From contig CAVWEN010000003.1 in the NCBI GenBank assembly GCA_963754045.1, forward strand, positions 310,001-374,000: DNA of 64,000 nucleotides, written 5' to 3'. The notes under the pieces were generated by a model. That model saw nothing but the letters and a program-made list of their open reading frames with translations, was not told the DNA's origin and made no database searches. Positions 25,010 through 33,147 of this stretch are shown piece after piece (position 1 is the stretch's first letter; every line of letters starts with the position of its first letter). The position numbers and the translations under genes are program-made. This DNA is from JALZKA01 sp963754045. Its GTDB lineage: Bacteria; Actinomycetota; Thermoleophilia; Solirubrobacterales; 70-9.

Positions 25010-25714
25010 GTGCGCCTGGCGAAGTTCCTCGCCCATGGGGGTGTCGCCTCGCGGCGCCGTGCCGAAGAGCTGATCGCCTCGGGGCGGGTGACGGTGGCGG
25101 GAAATGTCGTGACGGACCCGGCGCGCGACGTGGACCAGGGCAGCGACGTGCGCTTCGACGGCGAGCCGGTCGGCAACGAGCCGCGCGAGGTCTGGGCCGT
25201 GCACAAGCCCCTGAACGTGGTCTCGACCGCGAAGGAGCCGGGGTCACGGCGCGCGGTGACGGAGCTCGTGGACTCCGACCGGCGGCTCTACCCGGTCGGT
25301 CGGCTCGACGCCGACTCGACCGGCCTGATCCTCCTCACCAACGACGGCGAGCTGGCGAACCGGCTCACCCACCCCCGCTACGAGGTCGAGCGCACGTACC
25401 TCGTCGTGCTGCGCCAGGAGCCGAGCGGTCAGGACCTCACCCGCTTGCGGTCCGGGCTCAAGCTCGACGACGGGCCGACCCTGCCCGCCCGCGTGCGGCG
25501 GACCGGTGAGCGCGAGATCGAGATCACCCTGCGTGAGGGTCGCAACCGTCAGGTCCGCCGGATGGCCGAAGCGATCGGCAACGATGTGGTCATGCTGAGG
25601 CGCACTGCGGTCGGCTCGATGCGCCTCGGGCGCCTGCGCGAAGGGGGCTCGCGACGGCTCGGGCGCGCCGAGGTTGAGCGGCTCTGGAAGGATTCCGAGC
25701 TTGATGGCAGCTGA
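25010..25714 (+). CDS. rluB: RluB-type 23S rRNA pseudouridine synthase
   Basis: This enzyme isomerises a uridine to pseudouridine in large-subunit rRNA. The 234-residue protein has an N-terminal S4 RNA-binding domain (RLAKFLAHGGVASRRRAEELI) and an RsuA-family catalytic domain with Asp100 in YPVGRLDADSTGLILLTNDG. LREGRNRQVRRMAEAIG is the C-terminal signature. The start is GTG. Its last 11 bases overlap the aroH start. Confidence 0.94.
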   Translation: MRLAKFLAHGGVASRRRAEELIASGRVTVAGNVVTDPARDVDQGSDVRFDGEPVGNEPREVWAVHKPLNVVSTAKEPGSRRAVTELVDSDRRLYPVGRLDADSTGLILLTNDGELANRLTHPRYEVERTYLVVLRQEPSGQDLTRLRSGLKLDDGPTLPARVRRTGEREIEITLREGRNRQVRRMAEAIGNDVVMLRRTAVGSMRLGRLREGGSRRLGRAEVERLWKDSELDGS

Positions 25715-26093
25715 CGAGACAACCGGCAAGCGTCTCTGGGCCCTTCGCGGAGCCGCCCAGGCCGCTCGCAACGACGCCGAGTCGATCCTCGCCGCTTCGA
25801 GCGAGTTGATGCGCGAGCTGATGGACCGAAACGGGCTCGTGCCCGACGATTTCGTCAGCGTGATCTTCACCTGCACCGACGACCTGAACGCCGAGTTCCC
25901 GGCCGTCGCGGCGCGCGAACTTGGGCTAGATCAGGTGCCGCTGATCTGTAATCGCGAGCTCGACGTGCCGGGAGCGATGGAGCGGGTGATCCGTGTGTTG
26001 GCCCACTACTACGGTGAGCCCGGGCGCCGGCCCGACCACGTCTACCTCGGCGAGACGCGCAATCTGCGCGCCGACCTGCACGCGGCGCAGTAG
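25704..26093 (+). CDS. aroH: AroH-type chorismate mutase
   Basis: AroH converts chorismate to prephenate. The 129-residue protein is the trimeric AroH fold rather than the helical AroQ fold. The N-terminal LWALRGAAQAARND carries the active-site Arg, FVSVIFTCTDDLNAEFPAVAAR is the core, and LICNRELDVPGAMERVIRVL holds the second conserved Arg. I chose ATG 25704 over a frame opening at 25674 within rluB. It lies in a run with hisC and, 3 kb on, aroF-tyrA-aroA. Confidence 0.94.
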   Translation: MAADETTGKRLWALRGAAQAARNDAESILAASSELMRELMDRNGLVPDDFVSVIFTCTDDLNAEFPAVAARELGLDQVPLICNRELDVPGAMERVIRVLAHYYGEPGRRPDHVYLGETRNLRADLHAAQ

Positions 26094-26095
26094 CC

Positions 26096-27196
26096 ATGGC
26101 CATCGAATTCTCCAAGAAGCTGGCCTTGATCCCCGGCTACAAGGCCGGTGTTCCGAAGGGAAGGGCTCCCGAGCAGATCGTGGATGATGGCATCGCCCAG
26201 CTTGCCTCGAACGAGTCTCCGTGGGGCCCGCACCCCGACGTGGCCGAGGCGATTGCGCGCGCCGCCAGCGCGATGAACCGCTACCCCGACCCGGGCGCGA
26301 CACTGCTGCGCCGCCGCATCGCCGAGCGTGTTGACGTGGATCCAGCGCAGATCGCCGTTGCCAACGGCTCCTGCGAGATCCTGCTGGCTGCGTCCGCCGC
26401 ATTGCTGGAGCCTGGGGCGGAGGTCGTCTATGCGTGGCCCTCCTTCTCGATTTACCCCTATCTCGCGCCGCTCGCGGGCGCCCGCGAGATCCGGGTGCCC
26501 CTAGACGATGACGATGAGCATGACCTCGACGCGATGCTGGCCGAGATCACCGCTGCCACGCAGCTCGTCGTCGTCTGCAATCCGAACAACCCGACCTCCA
26601 CCCACATCCCGGCGGCCCGGATGGCCGAGTTCGCCGAAGCCGTGCCCGACCACGTCACGCTGCTGGTGGATGAGGCTTACGTCGAGTTCCAGCTGAACGA
26701 CGACCCTGATCAGACGATCGACCTCTGGCGTCGCAGCCGCCGCGGCAACCTGGTGCTGCTGCGGACGTTCTCGAAGGTGTACGGACTCGCCGGCCTCAGG
26801 GTCGGCTACGCGCTCTGCCCGCCGCAATTTCGCGTCGCGGTGGACGCGGTCCGCCAGCCGTTCAGCGTCAACGCGATCGCCCAAACAGCCGCCGCCGAAG
26901 CGGTGCGGCACACCGACGACGTGACCCAGCGCGTCGAGCGCATCATCATCGAGCGCGTCTTCGTCGAGGAAGGGTTGCGCGAGCTCGGCCTCGAGACCCC
27001 TGACTCGCACGCCAATTTCTCATGGGTGGCGCTCCCGGACCCCGACCGCGAGGAGGAGGTCGTCGCGAAGCTCGCCGAGGGCGGTGTGTACGTGCGGGCC
27101 GGAGCGCCGCTGGGCGGTCCGGGGCACTTCCGCGTCTCGTACGGAACGCGGGAGCAGAACGAGCGATTCCTGCGGGCCCTTGGCAACCTGGTTTAG
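26096..27196 (+). CDS. hisC: HisC-family aminotransferase (histidinol-phosphate or aromatic)
   Basis: A 366-residue fold-type I aminotransferase of the HisC family. It has LASNESPWGPHPDVAEAI, NGSCEILLAA, VVCNPNNPTSTH and the PLP lysine Lys227 in TFSKVYGLAGLRVGYAL. HisC makes histidinol phosphate, but related enzymes transaminate hydroxyphenylpyruvate or phenylpyruvate. No other his genes are nearby, while chorismate mutase is directly upstream and prephenate dehydrogenase is 3 kb away. I infer an aromatic role is at least as likely. Sequence alone does not settle this. Confidence 0.9.
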   Translation: MAIEFSKKLALIPGYKAGVPKGRAPEQIVDDGIAQLASNESPWGPHPDVAEAIARAASAMNRYPDPGATLLRRRIAERVDVDPAQIAVANGSCEILLAASAALLEPGAEVVYAWPSFSIYPYLAPLAGAREIRVPLDDDDEHDLDAMLAEITAATQLVVVCNPNNPTSTHIPAARMAEFAEAVPDHVTLLVDEAYVEFQLNDDPDQTIDLWRRSRRGNLVLLRTFSKVYGLAGLRVGYALCPPQFRVAVDAVRQPFSVNAIAQTAAAEAVRHTDDVTQRVERIIIERVFVEEGLRELGLETPDSHANFSWVALPDPDREEEVVAKLAEGGVYVRAGAPLGGPGHFRVSYGTREQNERFLRALGNLV

Positions 27197-27199
27197 ACT
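27194..27199 (+). promoter_or_regulatory. -10 element TAGACT, leaderless start of the 27206 gene
   Basis: TAGACT includes the hisC stop codon and ends six bases before the GTG at 27206. It is the same hexamer as before gcvPA and def. Confidence 0.48.
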
Positions 27200-27205
27200 C
27201 GCCGT

Positions 27206-28090
27206 GTGGGGTTGAAGGGGAGGCGGCTAGGAGTCTGCACCTCGGTTCTGGTCCTCGCGGGGTCGCTGGCGGGGATCGCCGTCGCGCGCGACGGCCTGGG
27301 CAAAGCCGGGACCGTCAAGTACGGCTTCGCGGTCAACGGGCAGCCCGGACCCATCGTCGCTGAGGCGCGGTGCAAGGGCGGCGGCCACGTCGCCGGCGGC
27401 GGCTTCGTTTCCTTTGCCGACGCCGGCCTGACCAAACTGCCCACGCTCGACTCTGCCCCGTATGACGGGGGCGACAGGGACAAGCGACCCGACGACGGCT
27501 GGCGTACTCGCACCGCTACGTCCAGCCCGTCGGCCAAGACCGTCGCGTACGCGAACTGCACCAGGAAGGTGCCGGGCAGCTATCGCAAGAAAATCGAGCA
27601 ACAGAGCGGACTCGCGCCGCCGCTCGTCAAGGTGAGCTGCGGCAAGGACCGCCACGTTCTATCCGGAGGCGCACGTACGTCCGGCGCCGACCAGGCGATC
27701 ACGGCAACCTTTCCCTTCGACTCAGGCGACCCCGGCAATAAGCCCGACGACGGCTGGGCGGTGGGTGTGCTCACCGATGGCGGTCAGCACCAGCTCAAGG
27801 CATACGCCGTTTGCGCGAAGAAGATGCCCTCGTACCGCACGATCACCAACGATCTCGAACCGGGGACGGGCACGGCGATCAGCGCCGAATGTCCGGGCAG
27901 GAAGCACGTCGTAGGAGTTGGCGGGATGGTCGAGGGACCGCGCCATTACATCGACATGGATCGCGCCGTCCCCAACGACTTCACCGACGGCGACGAAGTG
28001 CCCGACGACCGTGCGGACGTGTTCCTGTCGAACGACCTCTCGGCGCCGTCCACGCAAACAGAGCACGCTTACGCGATCTGCATCAAGTAG
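27206..28090 (+). CDS. Secreted protein of three tandem ~70-residue repeats
   Basis: A 294-residue exported protein with a signal peptide (about residues 8-28). The mature chain is three repeats at about 50-121, 139-206 and 223-294. Each has the plan: Cys, Gly-rich HV-GGG-like turn, an Asp/Pro stretch, PDDGW, then YA-C-K. In repeat 3 the GW of PDDGW is replaced by RA. Each repeat has two Cys, at the start and end, which would allow one disulfide per repeat. I know of similar repeats only from uncharacterised actinobacterial proteins. Function unknown, perhaps surface binding. Confidence 0.78.
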   Translation: MGLKGRRLGVCTSVLVLAGSLAGIAVARDGLGKAGTVKYGFAVNGQPGPIVAEARCKGGGHVAGGGFVSFADAGLTKLPTLDSAPYDGGDRDKRPDDGWRTRTATSSPSAKTVAYANCTRKVPGSYRKKIEQQSGLAPPLVKVSCGKDRHVLSGGARTSGADQAITATFPFDSGDPGNKPDDGWAVGVLTDGGQHQLKAYAVCAKKMPSYRTITNDLEPGTGTAISAECPGRKHVVGVGGMVEGPRHYIDMDRAVPNDFTDGDEVPDDRADVFLSNDLSAPSTQTEHAYAICIK

Positions 28091-28738
28091 TCAACGCTCG
28101 AAGTGCTGGAAGTCCTGCGCGGGGCTCCACGTGCCGCCCCAGCCCCAGCCAATCCGCTTGAACGCGCGGAACACCGGGTCGCCTCGATGGACCATTCCCT
28201 TCGACCGGCGCGAACGGTCCGCGTAGCGCCGGCCCGCGCGTGGGGAGACGTGGCTTCCCGAGACGTATGGGTTCTCGATCGGGTTGATATCGATGGCGAG
28301 GCCGTAGGCGTGCTCGGACCAGCGGCTCGTCCCGTTGACGAACCGGCAGTTGAAGGCGGAGGTGTTGTCGGCGTCCATCGAGCGGTGGTCGCTTCCGTCG
28401 AAGCGTTCGATCAGCTTTGCCTTGCGGATCGGAAAGCCCTTCTCGTAGAGCTTGCGCATGACTCCGAGCACCTTGCGTGCCTCGCGGCGATTGATCACGA
28501 GCCGCCCTGGCTTCACGTGGCCGCTGAAGTCGAAGTGGCTGAAGCGCAACAGGCGCAGGCGACGGATGGGCACCGGACAGCCGGGTCTCCATGCGTCCGG
28601 CGTCATCGCGTCCTTCAGCCGAGCGTCGATTTTCACCACGCCGCCCTTGAACGCAGGCGGTGTGGGTTGACGCTCGGCGGGACCCGCCGGTGAGACCAGC
28701 GCGAGCGATGCCGCGAGTGTGGCGAGAGCTGTCAGCAC
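28091..28738 (-). CDS. Secreted M15-family peptidase (D-Ala-D-Ala carboxypeptidase / VanY-like)
   Basis: A 215-residue exported peptidase with a signal peptide (residues 1-22). Its C-terminal half has the zinc site of family M15: SEHAYGLAIDINPIENPY contributes His and Asp, and GWGGTWSPAQDFQHFE contributes the second His with the Trp and Asp around it. The conserved SDHRSMDADNTSAFNCR segment precedes it. Such enzymes trim peptidoglycan stems. The start is GTG 28738. The convergent secreted repeat protein ends exactly one base before its stop. Confidence 0.87.
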   Translation of the reverse strand: MLTALATLAASLALVSPAGPAERQPTPPAFKGGVVKIDARLKDAMTPDAWRPGCPVPIRRLRLLRFSHFDFSGHVKPGRLVINRREARKVLGVMRKLYEKGFPIRKAKLIERFDGSDHRSMDADNTSAFNCRFVNGTSRWSEHAYGLAIDINPIENPYVSGSHVSPRAGRRYADRSRRSKGMVHRGDPVFRAFKRIGWGWGGTWSPAQDFQHFER

Positions 28739-28741
28739 CGT

Positions 28742-28786
28742 CCCAAGGATTGCGGTTTACCCCGCACCCTGCTACAAAACCTTGGG
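28742..28786. other. Nested inverted repeats upstream of aroF and of the M15 peptidase
   Basis: The outer stem pairs CCCAAGG (28742-28748) with CCTTGGG (28780-28786); the inner stem pairs TGCGG (28751-28755) with CCGCA (28762-28766). The element sits three bases from the peptidase start and about 190 bases before aroF. It may be an RNA structure in a leader on either strand. Confidence 0.35.
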
Positions 28787-28934
28787 TGAACCACGTGCTT
28801 GCACAGCCTTCTCGCGATGCCCACCAGGGCGCGCGCGCGTGCGAGCGGTGGTTTAGCTATTGGCGATTTACGTAGGCGCCCGGCCGGGTCGTACCCGCAT
28901 GCAAGAGGACAACACCACCAGGCGCCGTACCACC

Positions 28935-28944
28935 GACGTACGTC
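28935..28944. promoter_or_regulatory. Perfect palindrome GACGTACGTC before aroF
   Basis: A ten-base perfect palindrome, 30 bases before the aroF start. It is the size of a half-operator and could bind a repressor. The rest of the 236-base gap has no clear -10/-35 pair that I can support. Confidence 0.25.
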
Positions 28945-28974
28945 AAATTGACTTTTGAGAGGCACTGAACGCAA

Positions 28975-30000
28975 ATGATGATCGTGATGAAAGAGGGGGC
29001 GACCGAGCAGGAGATTGCTCACGTCGTCGAACGCATTGAGCAGGTGGGTTGCTCGGCGCACGTCTCGCCGGGTGAGCTGCTGACCGTGATCGGCGCCATC
29101 GGCGACCGGGACCGGGTCGCTTCGCTGGGTCTCGAGGGCTCGCCGGGCGTGGACCATCTGGTCCCGATCCTGAAGCCGTACAAGCTCGCGTCGTCGCAGT
29201 TCCGCAAGGGTGAGCGCACGACGGTTGAGGTCGATGGCCGCCGCATCGGCGGTGAGCACTTCGGCCTTATCGCCGGCCCGTGCACGGTGGAGAGCCGTGA
29301 GCAGACGCTCGAGGTCGCCCGTGTGGTCAACGACGCCGGCGTCGCGATGTTCCGAGGTGGCGCCTACAAGCCGCGGACCTCGCCGTACTCCTTCCAGGGG
29401 CTCGGCGTCGAGGGACTGCGCCTGCTGCAGGAGGCCAAGGAGCAGACGACCCTTCCGATCGTCACGGAGTTGATGGACGTCCGGGACGTCGAGGACGTCG
29501 TCGAGGTGGCCGACGTTATCCAGGTCGGCGCTCGCAACATGCAGAACTACACGCTGCTGTCGGAGATCGGGCGTACCGGCGTGCCGGTGCTGCTAAAGCG
29601 CGGCCTCAGCTCGACGCTCGAGGACCTGCTGATGGCCTCTGAGTACGTGCTAAAGGAGGGCAACGAGAACGTGATGCTCTGCGAGCGCGGGATTCGCACC
29701 TTCGAGACCGCCTACAGGTTCACGCTGGACCTGCTCGCGGTTCCGGTGCTCCAGGAGATGACGCACCTGCCGGTGGTCGTCGATCCCTCACATGCCGCCG
29801 GGCGCCGCGACCTCGTCAAGCCGATGTCGCTGGCAGCCGCAGCCGCGGGAGCCGACGGGATCATCGTCGAGGTCCACGACGATCCGGAGCACGCGATCTG
29901 CGATGGTCCGCAGGCTCTGCCGACCGAGACGTTCGCAGACTACGCCGACCAGGTCTACGCGGTCGCCGAGGTGGCGGGCAAGGTCATCAGCCGGGTCTGA
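28975..30000 (+). CDS. aroF: DAHP synthase, class I-beta with N-terminal regulatory domain
   Basis: This enzyme condenses phosphoenolpyruvate and erythrose 4-phosphate, the first step to chorismate. Residues 1-70 form a ferredoxin-like domain (MMIVMKEGATEQEIAHVVERI) that in Thermotoga-type enzymes closes over the active site when tyrosine or phenylalanine binds. The catalytic barrel has IAGPCTVESREQTLEVA, FRGGAYKPRTSPYSFQGLG, VGARNMQNYTLL, LLKRGLSSTLEDLL and VVDPSHAAGRRDLV. The length of 341 residues is normal. It overlaps tyrA by one base and heads aroF-tyrA-aroA-cmk-der. Confidence 0.96.
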   Translation: MMIVMKEGATEQEIAHVVERIEQVGCSAHVSPGELLTVIGAIGDRDRVASLGLEGSPGVDHLVPILKPYKLASSQFRKGERTTVEVDGRRIGGEHFGLIAGPCTVESREQTLEVARVVNDAGVAMFRGGAYKPRTSPYSFQGLGVEGLRLLQEAKEQTTLPIVTELMDVRDVEDVVEVADVIQVGARNMQNYTLLSEIGRTGVPVLLKRGLSSTLEDLLMASEYVLKEGNENVMLCERGIRTFETAYRFTLDLLAVPVLQEMTHLPVVVDPSHAAGRRDLVKPMSLAAAAAGADGIIVEVHDDPEHAICDGPQALPTETFADYADQVYAVAEVAGKVISRV

Positions 30001-31094
30001 TGCGAATCGGAGTGCTCGGCGTCGGGCTGATCGGCGGATCGATCGGTCTGGCCTCACGACGACGGCTGGACGCCGAGCTCGTCGGCTACGACGCCGATCC
30101 CGCGAACCTGAAGCGAGCGCTCGAGGTGGGTGCGATCGATCACGCGGCTGCAAGCGTGTCCGAGGCGGTCGACGGCGCCGAGCTGGTGTTCTGTGCCGCG
30201 CCGGTTCGTGCCTTGGCGGACCTTGTCGCCGAAGCCCTGCGGGAGAGCGGGGAGGACACGGTGGTCACCGACGTGGGCTCGACCAAGCGCGAGCTGGCTG
30301 CGGCGGTCGCCTCCGCCGAAGGCGCCGAACGCTTCATCGGCGGCCACCCCCTCGCGGGTGCTGAGACCGCGGGTGTCGAAAACGCACGAGCGGATCTGTT
30401 CGAGGGCGCGCGCTGGTACCTCGCCCCAGGCGAGCGTGCGGGGGGCATTCACTACGACCGCCTGCAGCGCGCGATCGCCGAGCTGGGGGCACGCCCGCAG
30501 GCGATCGACGCTGAGTCTCACGACCGCCTGATGGCCACGGTGAGCCACCTTCCGCACGTGATCGCAAACGTCCTGGCGGCCCAGGCCGAGGCGGCCCTCT
30601 CGGAGGAGTCCGAGCGTCTGCCGGAGGTGGGACCGAGCTTCCGCGACACGACACGCGTCGCCGGCGCGAATCCGGCCATCTGGGGCGACATCTTCGCCGC
30701 GAACGCCGAGGCGGTCGCCGGCGAGATCGACGCGGTGGTCAAGCGGCTCGGCGAGGCCTCGCGCCTGATTCGCGGTGGGGACGCCCAGGCCGTTGCCAAC
30801 TGGCACGCCGAGGCCCGCGACGCGCGTCGGCGGCTGCTGGAATCCGACGCGCTCGGCGGCCCGATGCACGAGCTTCGGATCGGGGTCGAGAACCGCCCCG
30901 GGACCGTCGCCGAAATCGCGCTGGCCCTTGGGCGTGCCGGCGTCAACATCGAGGACATGGCCCTCTATCCCGCCGCCGACACGCGCACCGGGGCGATCAC
31001 GCTCTGGGTTGCGGGCGACGCCGAGGCCGATCGTGCGGCCGAGGTGGTCCGCGGGCTCGGCCATGCCGCGACCGTCCTCGCGAGCGGGGAGTAG
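30000..31094 (+). CDS. tyrA: Prephenate dehydrogenase with C-terminal ACT domain
   Basis: TyrA oxidises prephenate to 4-hydroxyphenylpyruvate, the tyrosine branch. The 364-residue protein has an N-terminal nucleotide-binding loop GVLGVGLIGGSIGLASRR, VVTDVGSTKREL, the FIGGHPLAGAETAGVENA signature, and the helical domain with HLPHVIANVLA. Residues about 287-360 are an ACT domain (LRIGVENRPGTVAEIALALG), which usually binds an aromatic amino acid. With DAHP synthase next to it, two feedback points occur in one transcript. Confidence 0.95.
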   Translation: MRIGVLGVGLIGGSIGLASRRRLDAELVGYDADPANLKRALEVGAIDHAAASVSEAVDGAELVFCAAPVRALADLVAEALRESGEDTVVTDVGSTKRELAAAVASAEGAERFIGGHPLAGAETAGVENARADLFEGARWYLAPGERAGGIHYDRLQRAIAELGARPQAIDAESHDRLMATVSHLPHVIANVLAAQAEAALSEESERLPEVGPSFRDTTRVAGANPAIWGDIFAANAEAVAGEIDAVVKRLGEASRLIRGGDAQAVANWHAEARDARRRLLESDALGGPMHELRIGVENRPGTVAEIALALGRAGVNIEDMALYPAADTRTGAITLWVAGDAEADRAAEVVRGLGHAATVLASGE

Positions 31095-31096
31095 CG

Positions 31097-32503
31097 GTGT
31101 CAACAAAACGAGGTGGCACGCCTGACCCGCCCGTGGGGTCGGTCAAGCGTGCCACCCGGTTTGAATCGTCGGGTGCCCTGCGCGGCACCGTCGTTCCGCC
31201 TCCTGACAAGTCGATCTCCCACCGCGCGGCTCTCCTGGCGGCCATGGCCGACGGGACGTCGCGCATCGCCGGCTACCTCGACTCTGCCGACACCCGCTCG
31301 ACCCTCGCCGCCGTTGCGGCGCTCGGCGCCGAGGTGTGCGAGGTTGGATCCGACGAGCATGGCGGCATCGACGTGACCGTGGCGGGCATCGGGCTGCGCG
31401 GCCCCGGCTCGCGAACTGGCGCCGGCAAAGCGCACGTAGTCGACGTCGGCAATGCCGGCACGCTGCTGCGCCTGCTACCCGGCTGGCTGGCGGGACAGGA
31501 GCAGGGCACCTGGAGCCTCGACGGTGACGAGTCAATTCGCCGCCGGCCGGTGGATCGCATCGCCGAGCCGTTGCGGCGCATGGGGGCCAACGTCGAATGC
31601 CGCGACGGGCGGCTCACCCCACTGGTCGTTACCGGATCGCCCCTGACCGGCGTGCCGCACCGGATGACGGTTGCCAGCGCCCAGGTGAAGTCCTGCCTGC
31701 TGCTCGCCGGCCTGCTCGCCGACGGCGCGACAGAGGTGGTGGAGCCGACCCCCTCGCGCGACCACACCGAGCGCATGCTCCGCGCCGCGGGCGCCAAGAT
31801 CAAAGCGTCCGTGGCGGGTACCGACATCGCGGTGCGAGGTTCGTTGCCTGCGCGACGGGCGACGGTCGAGCCGGCCGAGTCGCTGCGGTCGGTGGAATGG
31901 GGAGTTCCGGGGGACTTCTCATCAGCGGCGTTCCTGATCGGCGCCGCGGTCTTGATCCCGGGCAGTTCGATTCGGATCGAAGGCGTGGGACTCAACCCGA
32001 CCCGCGTCGGCCTGCTGGGAGTGCTGAACCGGATGGGCGCCTTGATCGAGGTCGAGGAAGGGCCACCCGCCGCCGGCGAGCCCCGTGGCGCCATCACCGC
32101 TCGCTACTCGAAGCTCGCGGGCGTCCGGGTCGCCCCCGGCGAGGTGCCGGTGACGATCGACGAGCTCCCATTGGTCGGACTGCTGGGCTGCTTCGCCGAA
32201 GGCGAGACCGTCGTCTCCGGCGCCGAGGAGCTTCGCCACAAGGAGTCCGACCGGATCGCTGGAGTGATCGATGGCCTGCGCGCCCTGGGGGCCGAGGCGG
32301 AGGCGACCAAGGACGGGTTTGCCGTGCGCGGCGCGGGGGCTTTGTCCGGAGGGACGATCGACTCGCGCGGGGATCACCGGATGGCCATGATCGGCGCGAT
32401 CGCCGGGCTCGCATCCGAGGGCGGTGTCGAGGTCGACGGGATGGCCGCGGCCGCCATCTCTTACCCCGGGTTTGAAAGTGACCTTCGCTCGCTGCTGAAA
32501 TAG
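31097..32503 (+). CDS. aroA: AroA, EPSP synthase
   Basis: AroA makes 5-enolpyruvylshikimate 3-phosphate. The 468-residue protein is a little longer than usual because of a ~35-residue N-terminal extension before LRGTVVPPPDKSISHRAALL. VDVGNAGTLLRLLPGWLAGQ, LDGDESIRRRPVDRIAEPLRRMGA and the C-terminal LRHKESDRI and GDHRMAMI match the family. The GTG at 31097 lies two bases after tyrA. The next in-frame starts would remove only the extension, so the true start is a little uncertain. Confidence 0.95.
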   Translation: MSTKRGGTPDPPVGSVKRATRFESSGALRGTVVPPPDKSISHRAALLAAMADGTSRIAGYLDSADTRSTLAAVAALGAEVCEVGSDEHGGIDVTVAGIGLRGPGSRTGAGKAHVVDVGNAGTLLRLLPGWLAGQEQGTWSLDGDESIRRRPVDRIAEPLRRMGANVECRDGRLTPLVVTGSPLTGVPHRMTVASAQVKSCLLLAGLLADGATEVVEPTPSRDHTERMLRAAGAKIKASVAGTDIAVRGSLPARRATVEPAESLRSVEWGVPGDFSSAAFLIGAAVLIPGSSIRIEGVGLNPTRVGLLGVLNRMGALIEVEEGPPAAGEPRGAITARYSKLAGVRVAPGEVPVTIDELPLVGLLGCFAEGETVVSGAEELRHKESDRIAGVIDGLRALGAEAEATKDGFAVRGAGALSGGTIDSRGDHRMAMIGAIAGLASEGGVEVDGMAAAAISYPGFESDLRSLLK

Positions 32504-32508
32504 GGCGA

Positions 32509-33147
32509 ATGGTCATCGCCATCGACGGTCCCGCGGGGGCCGGCAAGTCAACCGTCGCCCGCGCCGTTGCCAAGGCACTCGGGTTCACCTACCTCGACTC
32601 CGGGGCGATGTACCGCTGCGTGGCCCTGGCGACCCACCGCGCCGGTCTGGATCCCGGTGATGCGGCTGCGGTCGGCGCGCTTGCCGAGCGGCTCACGATC
32701 GACCTCGACGGCGGGCGGGTTGCCCTCGACGGGGAGGACGTGAGCCGGGAAATCCGCGAGCACGACGTGAGCGCCCTCGCCTCGCTGGTGTCCGTCCATC
32801 CCTCGGTGCGAGATGCCCTGGTCCAGCGACAGCGCGCGCTGATCGAGATCCGCCCCTACGTGGCCGAGGGGCGAGACATCGGCACGGTCGTCAGCCCTGA
32901 CGCGCCGCTGAAGATCTTTCTCACCGCAAGCGAACAGGAGCGGGCGCGCCGCCGCGCCGGCCTGGGGGGAGCCTCCCAGGAGGAGCTTCTGGCCTACCAG
33001 CGCGAGCGCGACCGCCGCGACCGCGAGCGCCAACACGGTGCCCTGAGGCCGGCCGACGATGCGATCGAGGTCGATACCACCGGCCTTGGGATCGGCGCGG
33101 TCGTCGATCGCGTCGTCGAGCTTGCGCATGAGCGGGGCCTGGCGTGA
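32509..33147 (+). CDS. cmk: Cytidylate kinase
   Basis: Cmk phosphorylates CMP and dCMP. The 212-residue protein has the P-loop IDGPAGAGKSTVARAVA at residue 4, LDSGAMYRCVAL, the EGRDIGTVV motif, and the LID-like segment with RDRRDRERQ. It follows aroA by five bases and overlaps der by four, the aroA-cmk-der order common across actinobacteria. Confidence 0.95.
   Translation: MVIAIDGPAGAGKSTVARAVAKALGFTYLDSGAMYRCVALATHRAGLDPGDAAAVGALAERLTIDLDGGRVALDGEDVSREIREHDVSALASLVSVHPSVRDALVQRQRALIEIRPYVAEGRDIGTVVSPDAPLKIFLTASEQERARRRAGLGGASQEELLAYQRERDRRDRERQHGALRPADDAIEVDTTGLGIGAVVDRVVELAHERGLA

Noticed and set aside
28921..28940. T-box-like GTACCACC segment before aroF
   Set aside because: The match is to the reverse complement and incomplete; it would not regulate aroF.
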